Shown here piece by piece: positions 24,331-35,100 of a stretch of DNA of 64,000 nt; the stretch's first letter is position 1; each line of letters starts with the position of its first letter. Origin of the DNA: Pseudomonas corrugata. Lineage in GTDB: Bacteria > Pseudomonadota > Gammaproteobacteria > Pseudomonadales > Pseudomonadaceae. Both the position numbers and the translations under genes were made by a program. The stretch lies in assembly GCF_001269905.1 (NCBI RefSeq), contig NZ_LHVK01000008.1, positions 268,526 to 332,525 on the forward strand, given 5' to 3'. The notes under the pieces were generated by a model that worked only from the letters and a program-made list of their open reading frames with translations, was not told the origin of the DNA and did no database searches.

Positions 24331-27300
24331 ATGAAAGATTCTCCGGCGCAAATCGCCAGTCGTTTTTGCGAACAGCTCCTGGCGGGGCGACAGTCCGAGC
24401 CTCTGTCCGACCTTGGGCAGTATTTCGCGGCGGGTGGCTCGGTGTGTGCCCTGGCACGCAAAGGGGCATCCGGGCTGGTGAACGAGTACGGGCTGGAACC
24501 CGAAGCTGCCCAGGCGCTTACTTTGCGCCTCAACGGCTTGGCAACGTGGGTGCTGCGCGGCTTCATCGAAGATCAACTGACCCGTCAGGAGCCGCTTCCT
24601 TCTCACCTGCGCCAAGGCCTGCTGGCGTTGGTCCCGGGGCCCACCTATGAAGAGCTGTTCAAGCCCAACTTCAGTAATAAATGCCCGGCGGACGCGATCG
24701 AAGCCATCCATTCGCCCGTGGCCTATGCGGTGTGGCTCAAGCACTGGTCCGAGCGCCGCCTCATCCCTTCCGAAAACGAGAATGCTTACGCGCTCGCTCT
24801 GCGCCGCAAGGACCTGGGACTGCTGCGCGTCGACCCGGTGACGACATATCGGGTGGTGTCATCGGTCGAGGTGGTCAGCGCCGTGCTGGAAAAGTCCATC
24901 GAAGACTCCCTCAGTGAGGGCGTCGATCTGGATGAGATGCTGAGTCGCCGACGCTACCCCAACGGGCTGCCTTATCACCACCCGTGGGTCACGTTGGATG
25001 AGTGGACCCGGGATCTGAAACTGTCCATTGGCCGTGTCGTGCAGCTGTGCGATCCAGCGTTTCCCTATTTCCTGCGGGCGCTGCCCTGGGGGGGCAACAG
25101 CGGCGCAGCCCTGACCCAGGCGGCCCGGCTCAGCCCGGTGTTGCGGCAGCTCATGGTGGAAGAGTCGCTTTTCCCCGAGGGGGACACCGATGACTGGTTC
25201 AAGGAGAACTTCGGGGCGCGAGGCATTGAGCCGCAGAACCTGAACCAGACGGCGTTTTTCAACCAGCGGACCAAACTGACTCAGCGTGGACTGGAGGCCT
25301 TGCTCTCGGTCGAGTCGTTTGCCCCTTCGCTGTCCGACCATGTGCTGATACTCGATACAGTGATTACCCCCGGACATTCGGGTTCGGTGTTCGTCAACAA
25401 TGGGTTGGCGGATGACTCGATGAGCATCACCTATGGCGGCGATGCCAGCACCAATAGAATCATCGGGCTCATTGAAGACGTGACCTTCAATGACAGAATC
25501 GATCGGCTCAACCGCAAGATCCGACTGGACAACGCGTTGCAATTGCCCAGCCATGAAACCGATGCACTGCTGACAGCGATCATCGCTGCCGAGCTGAATC
25601 CCGAGGCACGGGTGGGTGGCACGTCAGCCACGGAACCGCCCGATTACTGGATGACGAGCAGCACTGTTCGGGCCCTGGGACTGTTTCAGATGTTGCGGGA
25701 AGACTACCGCTGCTCGGCGGAAGAATTCGCAGCGTTCGTTGGCGACATTTCGATTTTCGGACGGGGCACCGAGCTGTCGCAATTCGATCGGGTGTTCAAC
25801 CGCGACGTGCTGTCCACACCGGCATTGCGGATGGACGATGGTGCGTTCGCGCTGGTGCCGCAGACCGAGGCCGACGCATTGACTGTCGCGCAGATCTGCG
25901 GTGGCCTGAACATCGACCTGGCGACCTATTTCAACCTGGCCCCGTTGATCGCCAGCGCCCAGGGCCTGACGGCGCTCAAGCGGAGCCGGTCGGTGTTGTC
26001 CGCGTTCTACCGCATGGCCAGGCTGCCGCAGTTGTTAGGGATCGCGCCGAATGTGGCGGTGGAAATCTTCAACCGGTTGAGCGGCGAAGCCGGGCTCGCT
26101 GCGCTGCTGGGCTCGCCGGCGATCAATGCCCGCGCTGATTCGGAGTCACCGGACGCCTTGACCCAGATCCAGTGCCTGGAGGGGTGGGTGCGCTGGTGCG
26201 CCAACCATAACCTGGACGTGGCCTGGACCCTGGCGCGCGTCAAGCCCGTGCTTGCGCCCACCGAACCTGCGGAGGCACAGGCCCGGCTGTTCGATCAGAT
26301 CCGTTCGCAGCTCGCGCCCGCGCTGTTTACCGAGGCCGCGTTGCGCATGGGCGGTGTTTCGCCGTTGTCCAACGACCGGCAATGGACCCAACAGTTGCTG
26401 GAGCTGGTCGATGAGCAGGGGGTGGTCATTCACCGCAGCGAATCCGCCGACCCGGCTTACGAGGATTATGCTCGGGAAGTGGTCGAGCGCGTGGTGCGGC
26501 GAGTGCTCGGTAAAGACGATCCACAGACCGTCGAACAGATCGTCGCGGTGTTGCTGAGCAGCCGTGCCGGCCAGCGTGGCGTGGTTCAGGAAAGCCTGGC
26601 GGTGTTTGGCGAACTGGCCCCGCCCCTGGCGTTGCCGGTGCTGACTTGGGCGGGCAGCACGGTGCAAGAGGTGCTGGTCTATGTGGCGGGACGCTCAACG
26701 GCGGATGTTCCGTCAAGCGCCGGTGAGGAGGATGAGCCCGGCGATCCGTTCCTCGGCATGCTCAACGGTTTTATCGGTCGCAGCGAGGTCGTGAAGACGC
26801 TGAAACTGAGTGCGGAATTCCTGACCCTTTACCTCGTCATCGGCGATGGCGTTGAAAATGCACCCGCCAGCGCTCCCTTAACGCCCAGCGCTTTGTACTA
26901 CCTGACAATCTACAACCGCGCCGTCGCGCTCAGCGAGGAGCCCGAATCACAGCTGCTCGATTACCTGCAGCGGGTCAATGAACTGCCCGGTGACCTGTCC
27001 AGCGACGGCCTCCGGCTGGTACAAGCCCATGCCGCCGAGCTGCTGGCCGAACTCTTCGGCTGGAGTGCCGAGGAAGTGCTCGCCTGCGCCAAGCGTGTCA
27101 ACGGCGGGCAGGGTTACATCCGCAGCCTGCAACACCTGGACCTGTTCACACGCCTGCGTGAGTTCTCGCTCCAGAGCACCCTCGATGCGTCGACCACATT
27201 GAAAATGGGCACGTTGCTACCCGACGCGTCCTTCAGCGCCTATCGGGACTTGGCCGATCAGGTCACGGCCCGGTTGGCGGACCCCGACCGGACGTCACCC

Positions 27301-27906
27301 TTGTACGGCCTCCACGCCGCCGGTGATCGGGTCGAGGTCCAAAGCACGGTGGGTACTACCGAACTGGTTGCCAACAGCAATGAAACCACGCAACTGACCG
27401 TCACGGTGACCCTTGGGCAGGAGCCCCAGATGTACGTCAATGTGTATTGGGGGGCGACGCTGTGCCGTGTCGAACCGCAGAAGTCCACCACCAATGAGCA
27501 GGGGCAGGCCACCGTCACGGTGCATGCCGGTCATGCTATGGGGCGCGACGTGATCAGTTACCGGCTCGACGCCCGCGAGCCGCAGCCAGCGGCGACGATC
27601 ACCCTGGGCAATGATCCGTCCAGTTTCGAACTGGCGCGTCCGCAGGGCGATTTCATCATCCAGGAGGAAAAAGTCGGCGTTGACGTCACGCTGCGGGCGC
27701 TCATGTACGACAGACATGGCAACCCGGCTGCCCATGAGGCGGTGACCTGGAATCTCGACCCGCTTCTCCCCGTTGCAGGCAAGACCAATGCCGAGGGGAT
27801 AACCGAGGTGACGTTCACCAGCGCGACACCGCTGGAGATTGAAGAGCCGATAGTCAGGAGGGGCAGCATCGATTTGGGCTTTCGCCCCATCAAATTCGTC
27901 CCCTGA
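24331..27906 (+). CDS. Tc toxin A subunit, N-terminal half (TcaA-like, VRP1 region)
   Basis: Protein of 1191 residues corresponding to the N-terminal half of TcdA-type A subunits. The alpha-helical shell region (about 1-620) has the VRP1-type segments, for example RIDRLNRKIRLDN and ALTVAQICGGLNIDLATYFNLA followed by LSAFYRMARLPQLLG. A second helical region follows. Residues ~980-1191 form two Ig-like, invasin-type domains (VNVYWGATLCRV ... TNEQGQATVTV; AVTWNLDPLLP ... TNAEGITEVTF). The start at 24331 has an upstream ACGGAG ribosome binding site. With the following TcaB-like protein it sums to about 2570 residues, close to a full one-piece TcA. In the family five A chains form the receptor-binding, pH-triggered injection channel. 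Confidence 0.85.
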   Translation: MKDSPAQIASRFCEQLLAGRQSEPLSDLGQYFAAGGSVCALARKGASGLVNEYGLEPEAAQALTLRLNGLATWVLRGFIEDQLTRQEPLPSHLRQGLLALVPGPTYEELFKPNFSNKCPADAIEAIHSPVAYAVWLKHWSERRLIPSENENAYALALRRKDLGLLRVDPVTTYRVVSSVEVVSAVLEKSIEDSLSEGVDLDEMLSRRRYPNGLPYHHPWVTLDEWTRDLKLSIGRVVQLCDPAFPYFLRALPWGGNSGAALTQAARLSPVLRQLMVEESLFPEGDTDDWFKENFGARGIEPQNLNQTAFFNQRTKLTQRGLEALLSVESFAPSLSDHVLILDTVITPGHSGSVFVNNGLADDSMSITYGGDASTNRIIGLIEDVTFNDRIDRLNRKIRLDNALQLPSHETDALLTAIIAAELNPEARVGGTSATEPPDYWMTSSTVRALGLFQMLREDYRCSAEEFAAFVGDISIFGRGTELSQFDRVFNRDVLSTPALRMDDGAFALVPQTEADALTVAQICGGLNIDLATYFNLAPLIASAQGLTALKRSRSVLSAFYRMARLPQLLGIAPNVAVEIFNRLSGEAGLAALLGSPAINARADSESPDALTQIQCLEGWVRWCANHNLDVAWTLARVKPVLAPTEPAEAQARLFDQIRSQLAPALFTEAALRMGGVSPLSNDRQWTQQLLELVDEQGVVIHRSESADPAYEDYAREVVERVVRRVLGKDDPQTVEQIVAVLLSSRAGQRGVVQESLAVFGELAPPLALPVLTWAGSTVQEVLVYVAGRSTADVPSSAGEEDEPGDPFLGMLNGFIGRSEVVKTLKLSAEFLTLYLVIGDGVENAPASAPLTPSALYYLTIYNRAVALSEEPESQLLDYLQRVNELPGDLSSDGLRLVQAHAAELLAELFGWSAEEVLACAKRVNGGQGYIRSLQHLDLFTRLREFSLQSTLDASTTLKMGTLLPDASFSAYRDLADQVTARLADPDRTSPLYGLHAAGDRVEVQSTVGTTELVANSNETTQLTVTVTLGQEPQMYVNVYWGATLCRVEPQKSTTNEQGQATVTVHAGHAMGRDVISYRLDAREPQPAATITLGNDPSSFELARPQGDFIIQEEKVGVDVTLRALMYDRHGNPAAHEAVTWNLDPLLPVAGKTNAEGITEVTFTSATPLEIEEPIVRRGSIDLGFRPIKFVP

Positions 27907-27975
27907 AACACCGCCCCACCCAGCGCCACGGAGCTTGTCCGGATGGCGACGATACCCAACTCACAGGAGAGGGCA

Positions 27976-30900
27976 ATGGCTACGCAAGACATCACCCGGG
28001 CAACCGCCCTGCGCCGCGACGCGTTGATCGAATGTGCCTTGGGTATCAAGGAAATCGAAGACCATGACGCCGGCAAGGGGTACCCACCGATCAAGACCGC
28101 CGACGATCTGCTGGAGTGGCTGCGCACCGACCCCCTGGACAACCATCAGGTCAAGACGACCTGGGTCGCCGAGGCGGTCAGTTGTTTCCAGCAGTACATC
28201 CACGCCGTCTACCAGAAGCTGGAGCCCGGCTACACCCAGCGGGAGTTCGACCGCAAGGACCTGAAAGACTGGGACATTGCCAGCCAGTATCCGCTATGGG
28301 CCGCCAGCCAGTTGCTCAAGTGCATGCCCGAAGACTACATCACCCCCTATGCGCGCATCCGCAAGACCAGCCTGTTCAGGACGCTGGAAAACAACCTCAA
28401 CCAGACCCGGCTGACCACCGACTCGGTGCAGTCGGGCGTGCAGCAATACCTGCGCGCCTTTGAAGAAGTGTGCAACCTGGATGTGCTCAACGGCTATGTC
28501 GATGGGCCCGATGCCCGCCGTGCCGACTATTACCTGGTGGGCCGGGAACGGATCGCCCCCTACCGTTACTTCTGGCGCAAGGCCGATGTGCAGCTGGACG
28601 CCGACACCCAGACGATCAACCCGGCGGCATGGAGCGAGTGGCAACCGGTCGATATCCCCGCCGATGCGCAGGTGCTCGACAGCCGCCTGGTCTTTTGGGG
28701 GGGACGCTTGTGCCTGGTCTGGGCCGAATGGCGCCCGGCCTTGTTCGATGGCGACGGCGGCCTGCAGAAGCCCTACGAGCTTGAGCTGAAGGTGGCCTTC
28801 ATTACGCTGGACGGGAAGTGGTCGCCGCCGATACGGCTGAATTTGTCGGCGTTCGACGAGGACGTCAGCCCGGGATGTCGGCTGGTGGCGGTGATGCTGC
28901 GCGACGACGTCGACCCGTTGTACCCCAAGGGGCGGTTGGCGGTGCACTTGACCAATGCGCGCACACCGCCGGCCTTTATAGGGACACGACCCCGGCCGGT
29001 GGAGATATACGAAACACGCGACGCGCTGTTTCGCAAGGTGGCCGACGAAAAGCCGCTCATGGACCACCTGGCCATGGTCCGCTTCTCCAAGCCCACGACC
29101 CTTCAACAGCGAGTGGCCCCCGAAGGCTTTTCCAAAATGACGGAAACGGTGTCGAGTGGCGCCGATCCCCTGGTGGAAAACTTCACCCTCAAAGTGGTTG
29201 TGAGAACGGTAGGGGGTAAGCAGCACTTGTATTACCAGGCGCACTGCGCCCTGTTGACGCCCGGCAAGACAGGCGAGCCAATGGCATTCACCCTGTCGCT
29301 GCTATACCCCTCGGGAGATGACGACCCCGACGTTGTCGAGACCCACTCGGACAACGGCGGCTGGTCCTTTGCGTGGCATGGGATCGAACGGGAAAACTTC
29401 GCCAACTTGACGGCAACGTTCATCCTCAAAGGTCCGGAGAACATTGGCGAGCCTCCTCGCGACTTTGGCCAGAAGACCTTCACCTTGGACCTGAAGGGCG
29501 TTCCCACCGACCCCAGCCTGCCCGCCGTGCACAAGACCGATTCGCGGGGGGGGCAATTCCTGCACCTCAATGACTCGGGGCTGGCGCTCAAGTACGCGCG
29601 CCTGAACACCCTGATCGGCGCTGAGCTGGTGACACGCGCCAATGTGTCGATCGATGCCGTGCTCGATTGGGACACCCAGTTTCCCGACGAGCCGCCGCTG
29701 CCCGACGATTCGAACGAACCCAACGGCCCGTTCGACGGTGCCAACGGGTTGTTCTTCTGGGAACTGTTTTTTCACCTGCCTCACCTGGTGGCGACCCGGC
29801 TCAAGGACGAGGAGCGCTTCGTCGAAGCCCAACAATGGCTGCACTTCATCTTCGATCCCCAGGCGATCGCTGACACACAGGCCGAGCGGGCGGATCCGAA
29901 GCCACGCTATTGGCGTTGCCGGCCGTTGAATGTGTCTGGTAGCGAGGGGGACGTGGGCTGCGAAGCCGACAACCCGACCGACCCTGACGCGATTGCCTAT
30001 TCCACCCCCCGGCACTACCAGATGCTGATTTTTCTGGACTATGTCGCCAACCTCGTGGCCTGGGGCGACTGGTTGTACCGGCAACTGACACGGGACAGTC
30101 TGGCCGCCGCCAAGCTGCAATACCTGCGCGCCAAGAACCTGATGGGCACCACGCCGGACATGCACACCCTCAGTCAATGGACGCCTGCCACGTTGACGGA
30201 ACTGGTCGAGGAACTCGAAGACAGTGCCGCGCTCAGGGCGTTCGAGCAGGATCTGCTGCTGGATCCGGGATCGCTGCCGGTCAGGAGCCATTTTTTTGAA
30301 GACCCCGGCGTTGTCGGCGTGGAGCGTTTCCGCTTGCCGGTGAGCCAGCGCGTGTTGCAGCTCTATGAGTTACCGGCCCAGCGCATGTACAACCTGCGCC
30401 ATAACCTGACCATCGACGGCAAACCGCTGTCCATCGAGTTGTTCAGCACCATCAACCCTTCGGATCTGCTCAACAACCTGGCTGCCGGCGGTGTCGGCCC
30501 TGTGCGGCCCATGGGCGGGCCTTTGCGGGTTGCGGCGTTTCGCTGGCGCACGCTGTTCGATACGGCCCTGCGGGCGACCCAATATCTGCAGGAGTGCGGC
30601 AACCAGGTGATGCGCTTGCTGGAACAACAGGACCGGGGCGAGCAAGAGTTGTTGCAACAGCGCCACCTGACCGAGTTGAGTACCTTCGTCCGGACCGTGC
30701 AGGAAGAAAATCTTGAACAACTACGGGACACGCTGGCTGCGTTGAACAGCAGTCGCACCTTGACCGCGGAGCGGCAAGCCCACTACACGAAGCTGTACAG
30801 CGAGAATATTTCCAGCAGTGAATACAAGGTTATGGAGGCCCTCGACAGCGTTAAATTGTTGACGGCGCTGAGCACCTCGATGCAAGTGGCGGGCGCTGTC

Positions 30901-32115
30901 ATCGATGCCTTTCCCAATGTGTTCGGCCTGGCCAACGGCGGCCATCAGTTCGGCAGTGCTCCGAGAGCCCTGGCTTATGGGTTCCAGGTCGGGGCAGAGG
31001 TCGTGCGCAGCGATGCCGAGAAGGACGCGACCTCCGAAAGCTATCGGCGGCGACGCGAAGATTGGGGGTTGGCGCGGGACCAGGCCACAGCGGAGCTGGC
31101 GATGATCGACGAACAGATCAACGCGCAGAAACACGCGGTGTTGGCCGCCGAGGCCAATCTGGATCAAATCGTCAAGATGAATGCCCAGGCCCAGGCACTC
31201 TATGACTTCCTGCTCACCCGAGCCACCCGCGTCGAGCTATATCGCTGGCACCTGGGGCAATGCAAGACCTTGCACTACCAGGCCTACGACCAGGTCGTCA
31301 GCCTTTGCCTGAGTGCCCAGAGCGCGCTGCAACTGGAAACCGCCGAATTCGGCCTCAGCCACATCCGCACCGATGCGTGGCTGGATAACTATTACGGCCT
31401 GACTGCCGGCGACTCGTTGCGCCTCGATCTGCTACGCATGGAGGCCGATCATTTGCTGCGGTACGAACGGCGCCTGGAAATCGTCAAGACCGTATCCCTG
31501 CGTCAATTGTTCGATGACAACAGCGACCGGCAGGCGGATTACTCCAGCTGGGACGAGGCGCGGGAAGGGTTGATCACCAACGGCACGTTGAACTTCAAAC
31601 TGTCGCAACTGCTGTTCGACCGGGATTACCACGACCACTACTGCCGCCAGATCAACGCCGTGGACGTGACCCTGCCGACGTTGCTCGGCCCCTTTGAAAA
31701 CGTCTGTGCGACGCTGACGCAGATTGGCAGCGAAACAGCCATCAAGGCGTCCCTTGAGTCGCTGGATTATCTGTATGGCGACAGCAGTCTGGCGCCGGCC
31801 GATGTGCTGCTCAATATCAGCAGCGGTGAACAGATGGCCATTTCCATCGGCCTGGATGATTTCGGCGTGGCGGCGTTGAGACCCGAAGAGGGCCTGCGCA
31901 ATATCTTCGAGAACACCGGCGCCGTGTCTCGCTGGACGCTGTCCTTCCCCTGGTTCCAGGAGTGGGACCGCCAGAAGGACCAACTGGCGGCCTTGAACGA
32001 CATCATCGTGAAGGTTCGCTACACCGCCAAGGTGGGCGCCCCGGCGTTTTCCCGGTACGTCCAGGGCAAAGTCAGAGCCGCCGAACGCGCCGCGCTCAAG
32101 GGGGTGCAAAGATGA
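27976..32115 (+). CDS. Tc toxin A subunit, C-terminal half (TcaB-like, pore and TcB-binding)
   Basis: Protein of 1379 residues matching the C-terminal half of TcA. The N-terminus is the ABC-toxin region, followed by a neuraminidase-like region (RIAPYRYFWRKAD and WSEWQPVDIP, about 190-225). Residues ~880-1150 are long helical coiled coil, the channel stalk, with a glycine/alanine-rich stretch near 972-1000 (AGAVIDAFPNVFGLANGG) suited to a membrane-inserting tip. The C-terminal beta domain (about 1235-1379) ends with GAVSRWTLSFPW and LNDIIVKVRYTAK, the typical TcA terminus that binds TcB. The ATG at 27976 has an AGGAGAGG site. The stop overlaps the next ATG (ATGA), so the second Ig-like protein is probably coupled to it. 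Confidence 0.9.
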   Translation: MATQDITRATALRRDALIECALGIKEIEDHDAGKGYPPIKTADDLLEWLRTDPLDNHQVKTTWVAEAVSCFQQYIHAVYQKLEPGYTQREFDRKDLKDWDIASQYPLWAASQLLKCMPEDYITPYARIRKTSLFRTLENNLNQTRLTTDSVQSGVQQYLRAFEEVCNLDVLNGYVDGPDARRADYYLVGRERIAPYRYFWRKADVQLDADTQTINPAAWSEWQPVDIPADAQVLDSRLVFWGGRLCLVWAEWRPALFDGDGGLQKPYELELKVAFITLDGKWSPPIRLNLSAFDEDVSPGCRLVAVMLRDDVDPLYPKGRLAVHLTNARTPPAFIGTRPRPVEIYETRDALFRKVADEKPLMDHLAMVRFSKPTTLQQRVAPEGFSKMTETVSSGADPLVENFTLKVVVRTVGGKQHLYYQAHCALLTPGKTGEPMAFTLSLLYPSGDDDPDVVETHSDNGGWSFAWHGIERENFANLTATFILKGPENIGEPPRDFGQKTFTLDLKGVPTDPSLPAVHKTDSRGGQFLHLNDSGLALKYARLNTLIGAELVTRANVSIDAVLDWDTQFPDEPPLPDDSNEPNGPFDGANGLFFWELFFHLPHLVATRLKDEERFVEAQQWLHFIFDPQAIADTQAERADPKPRYWRCRPLNVSGSEGDVGCEADNPTDPDAIAYSTPRHYQMLIFLDYVANLVAWGDWLYRQLTRDSLAAAKLQYLRAKNLMGTTPDMHTLSQWTPATLTELVEELEDSAALRAFEQDLLLDPGSLPVRSHFFEDPGVVGVERFRLPVSQRVLQLYELPAQRMYNLRHNLTIDGKPLSIELFSTINPSDLLNNLAAGGVGPVRPMGGPLRVAAFRWRTLFDTALRATQYLQECGNQVMRLLEQQDRGEQELLQQRHLTELSTFVRTVQEENLEQLRDTLAALNSSRTLTAERQAHYTKLYSENISSSEYKVMEALDSVKLLTALSTSMQVAGAVIDAFPNVFGLANGGHQFGSAPRALAYGFQVGAEVVRSDAEKDATSESYRRRREDWGLARDQATAELAMIDEQINAQKHAVLAAEANLDQIVKMNAQAQALYDFLLTRATRVELYRWHLGQCKTLHYQAYDQVVSLCLSAQSALQLETAEFGLSHIRTDAWLDNYYGLTAGDSLRLDLLRMEADHLLRYERRLEIVKTVSLRQLFDDNSDRQADYSSWDEAREGLITNGTLNFKLSQLLFDRDYHDHYCRQINAVDVTLPTLLGPFENVCATLTQIGSETAIKASLESLDYLYGDSSLAPADVLLNISSGEQMAISIGLDDFGVAALRPEEGLRNIFENTGAVSRWTLSFPWFQEWDRQKDQLAALNDIIVKVRYTAKVGAPAFSRYVQGKVRAAERAALKGVQR

Positions 32116-35100
32116 ATAGGGAACCGGTCGACACCAGGACCAATGTACTCCCCAACGGACATTTCGATCTGGGCTATAACCACTGGAACAATGCCGGCGT
32201 GCCCGGGAGGTTCGATAGGAAATCAGGCGAATGGGAGGGGCAATCCATCTACTACATGTCTCTTTACGGCGGAGGAGGGATTGCCCAGATCGTACCGGCG
32301 CCGGCACCGCAATCGGCAGGGGCGCGCTACCGTTTGAGCTTCCTGTACGACAACCGTTCCGCGGAGGCCGGGGTTTTCAGCCTGCGTCGGCGCGGCACTG
32401 AGGACAGCCTGGAAATCGTGCTGCCACCCTCGGACAACCGGGGGGCCGATCCTGAAACCCAGGCACTGAGCCTGACGCCGGTGACTGCGCCGATCGAGTT
32501 CGATATCGAGAGCGATGATCTCTTCGAGTTCGTCATCCTCAGCCCGTCTGAAGCCACCACGCGCCTGGACGTGATTGTCGCCCGGATCGATTTTCACCTC
32601 GAACTGGCTCCACTGGTCCTGGCCCAGATTGTCAATGACGGCCAGGTGTTTACCCCGACCGGGGAGCCCCTGCTTTACCTGTGCCATGGGGCAACCGGCG
32701 CGAAGAGTCACCAGCTGTCCTTCCGGCCCGCGCCGGACAGCCCCTGGACGGGAACCGAGGCGTTGCTGTGGAGTCAGGACAATCCACTGGATGCGGTGGT
32801 GATTACACCCGGATGGGGTGAAAACCAATTGCTTGAAGACACCTGGCAAGTGGACTGTCCGGTGCCGATCAGCGATGAAACGCAGCTGTTCAACCTGTCC
32901 ATCTACAGCAAATACCACGCCGAGACGTATCCGATTGCAGTGTCCCTGGGGCACCATCGGTTGGTCGTCGAGAGCCATCTGAACCCGGCTCATCAACCGG
33001 TGATTGAGCATCAACAATCGGTCAAACTGGGCGTTCAGGTGAAGTCGTATTACCTCGACATGCCCATGCCTCAACGGGAAGTGTCCTGGATGCTGGGGGA
33101 TACCGTGCTGTTTCGCGGTGAAACCGACAACGGCGGTTATGCCTGGTTCGACTTTCTTCCCGAGACCGCTGGCACGCTCTCAGTCAGGGCCAGCGTCGAA
33201 AGCCCTTTCCATGCCGAAGGCAACGCGCTGCACACCTTCAGTGTGACGGCTCACGCCACGGATCCGATGAACGATGTGCGAGTGGCGTTTCCGAACATGG
33301 AGGCTGCGCCTTGGGGTGAAAAAACCGGCTATCCCGATCGCGGTGCGTCGTATCAGTTGGAAGTGTTGCTTGCCGACGACAGCCCGCTGCGCAACCGGTC
33401 TGTATGGTTGGAATGGGATGGGAAAGCCCCTGAAGAGTTGGGGGTGACGGTTTCTCCGGCGCTATTGCAGCCGGTCTCGGGCAACAGTAACCCGCTGAGA
33501 TGGCGGCTGGACTGCGATGACCGCATCGACGGCGATTTCGGCTTGCGATTGGGCGCCACCGGTTTGCTGAAACCTACCGTCAACAACGCCATGTCCCTGG
33601 CGCGCCACACTCTCAAGATTGGCCTGGTGCGTGAAGCCAACCGGGTCCCGGTGGTCGATGAGAACGATTATGTCTGGTGCATGGTGCAGGTGCTGAGCCA
33701 GGGGGACCAGCCTGTGACCGGCGTGCCCGTGGAGTGGGATAGCGCCCAGGGGCTCCAGCGGACCTGGTCCGGTGTGGACGGCTGGGCCAGCGTGATTGAC
33801 CGACCTTCGGTGCACGGGCAATACACCCTCAATGCACGGGTCAACCCCCGTGAAACCGGGCAGGTGCCGGAGCATGACTTCATCATCCAGACACTGGCGA
33901 CCAGCGCGTGGAAAACGGCGAGTTTCAAACTGGGTGACGTCGCGGTCGATCGGGTGGGGGCGGGTGTGGTGTGTCGCATGGGGCAGAATGATCAATTCCA
34001 TCTCACGGTGACGACCGGCAGCCCGTTGCTCGGCAAGGAGGTTTCCCTGAGGTGGCGCGATCCGGCGAGCGCCCGTGCCATTGTCATCACCGGCATGGAT
34101 ACCCCGACCCCGGTTACCGCCGCCGGGGTGAGCTGGGCCGTGCAAGCGCTGGAGGCCGATTCCAGCGGTGTGTTTGATTTGCAGGTGATATCGGCTGACC
34201 TGGAACCGCTCGACCTGGCATTCCGATTGCTGCCCCAGGACCTGGCCCCGACGATGACGCTGATGTTCGACCAGGCACCAAGAACCTGGGCCGCCGCCAT
34301 CGATCTGTACCCCTGCATCGGTGCCATCCACGACCTGACCCTCCAGCCTGTGGATGACCTGAGCGGGTTGCATGGGTTGTTGTTTGAAACCACTGTGGCG
34401 CCAGGCCTGCCGTCAGGGTGGAACATCACCCCGCCTTTGACTGAGTCGGCGCCGATGACGGCGGGGGGCATTCGCTACCAGTGTGATTTCAGCGCTGGCA
34501 CCGAAGTCGCCGCCCGTAGCTGGGCCGCTGAAGTCCTGGGCGTTGGTGCCTTCACTCAGCCGCCGCCCTTTGGGCTTAATCTGGCCCACAACAAAGTGGT
34601 GATCGGCACGCCTTACGAGGTCGCGACGGACCCGGTCCTGAGCAAGAACGAAAGCGCACGACTGGCCCTGCGGTATGTGTCGGCCTTCACGGGCAGGCCG
34701 GCCAACGATGTTTTGGTGGAGTGGCACGATGGTGAAACCTCCGAGAGTGGCGCCGACGGTATCGCCCAACGCGATTACCGGCCGACGGTAGCCGGTGGCA
34801 GTGAGGTCCAGGCATTGGTCAGCAATCCCTATGACGCGAGCGAAGTCGAGCACACGTTCACCGTGCACGCGTATGCAGAGGATCCTTGGCTTGACCTGAA
34901 CGTACAGGGTGGTCCGGGGGCCGCGCAGCGTTGGGGCGAACAGACCTTCTTCCCTCGACGGTCGGAGAGGCTCGACTTGACGCTTTCGGTCGCAGAGGGT
35001 AGCCCGTTGCTCGATCAGATGCTGACGCTGGGGATCCGCGGTGCTCATGAACTGGATACGGCCATGAATTTCGGACCGGTAGGGTTAGGGTTTCCCCGGC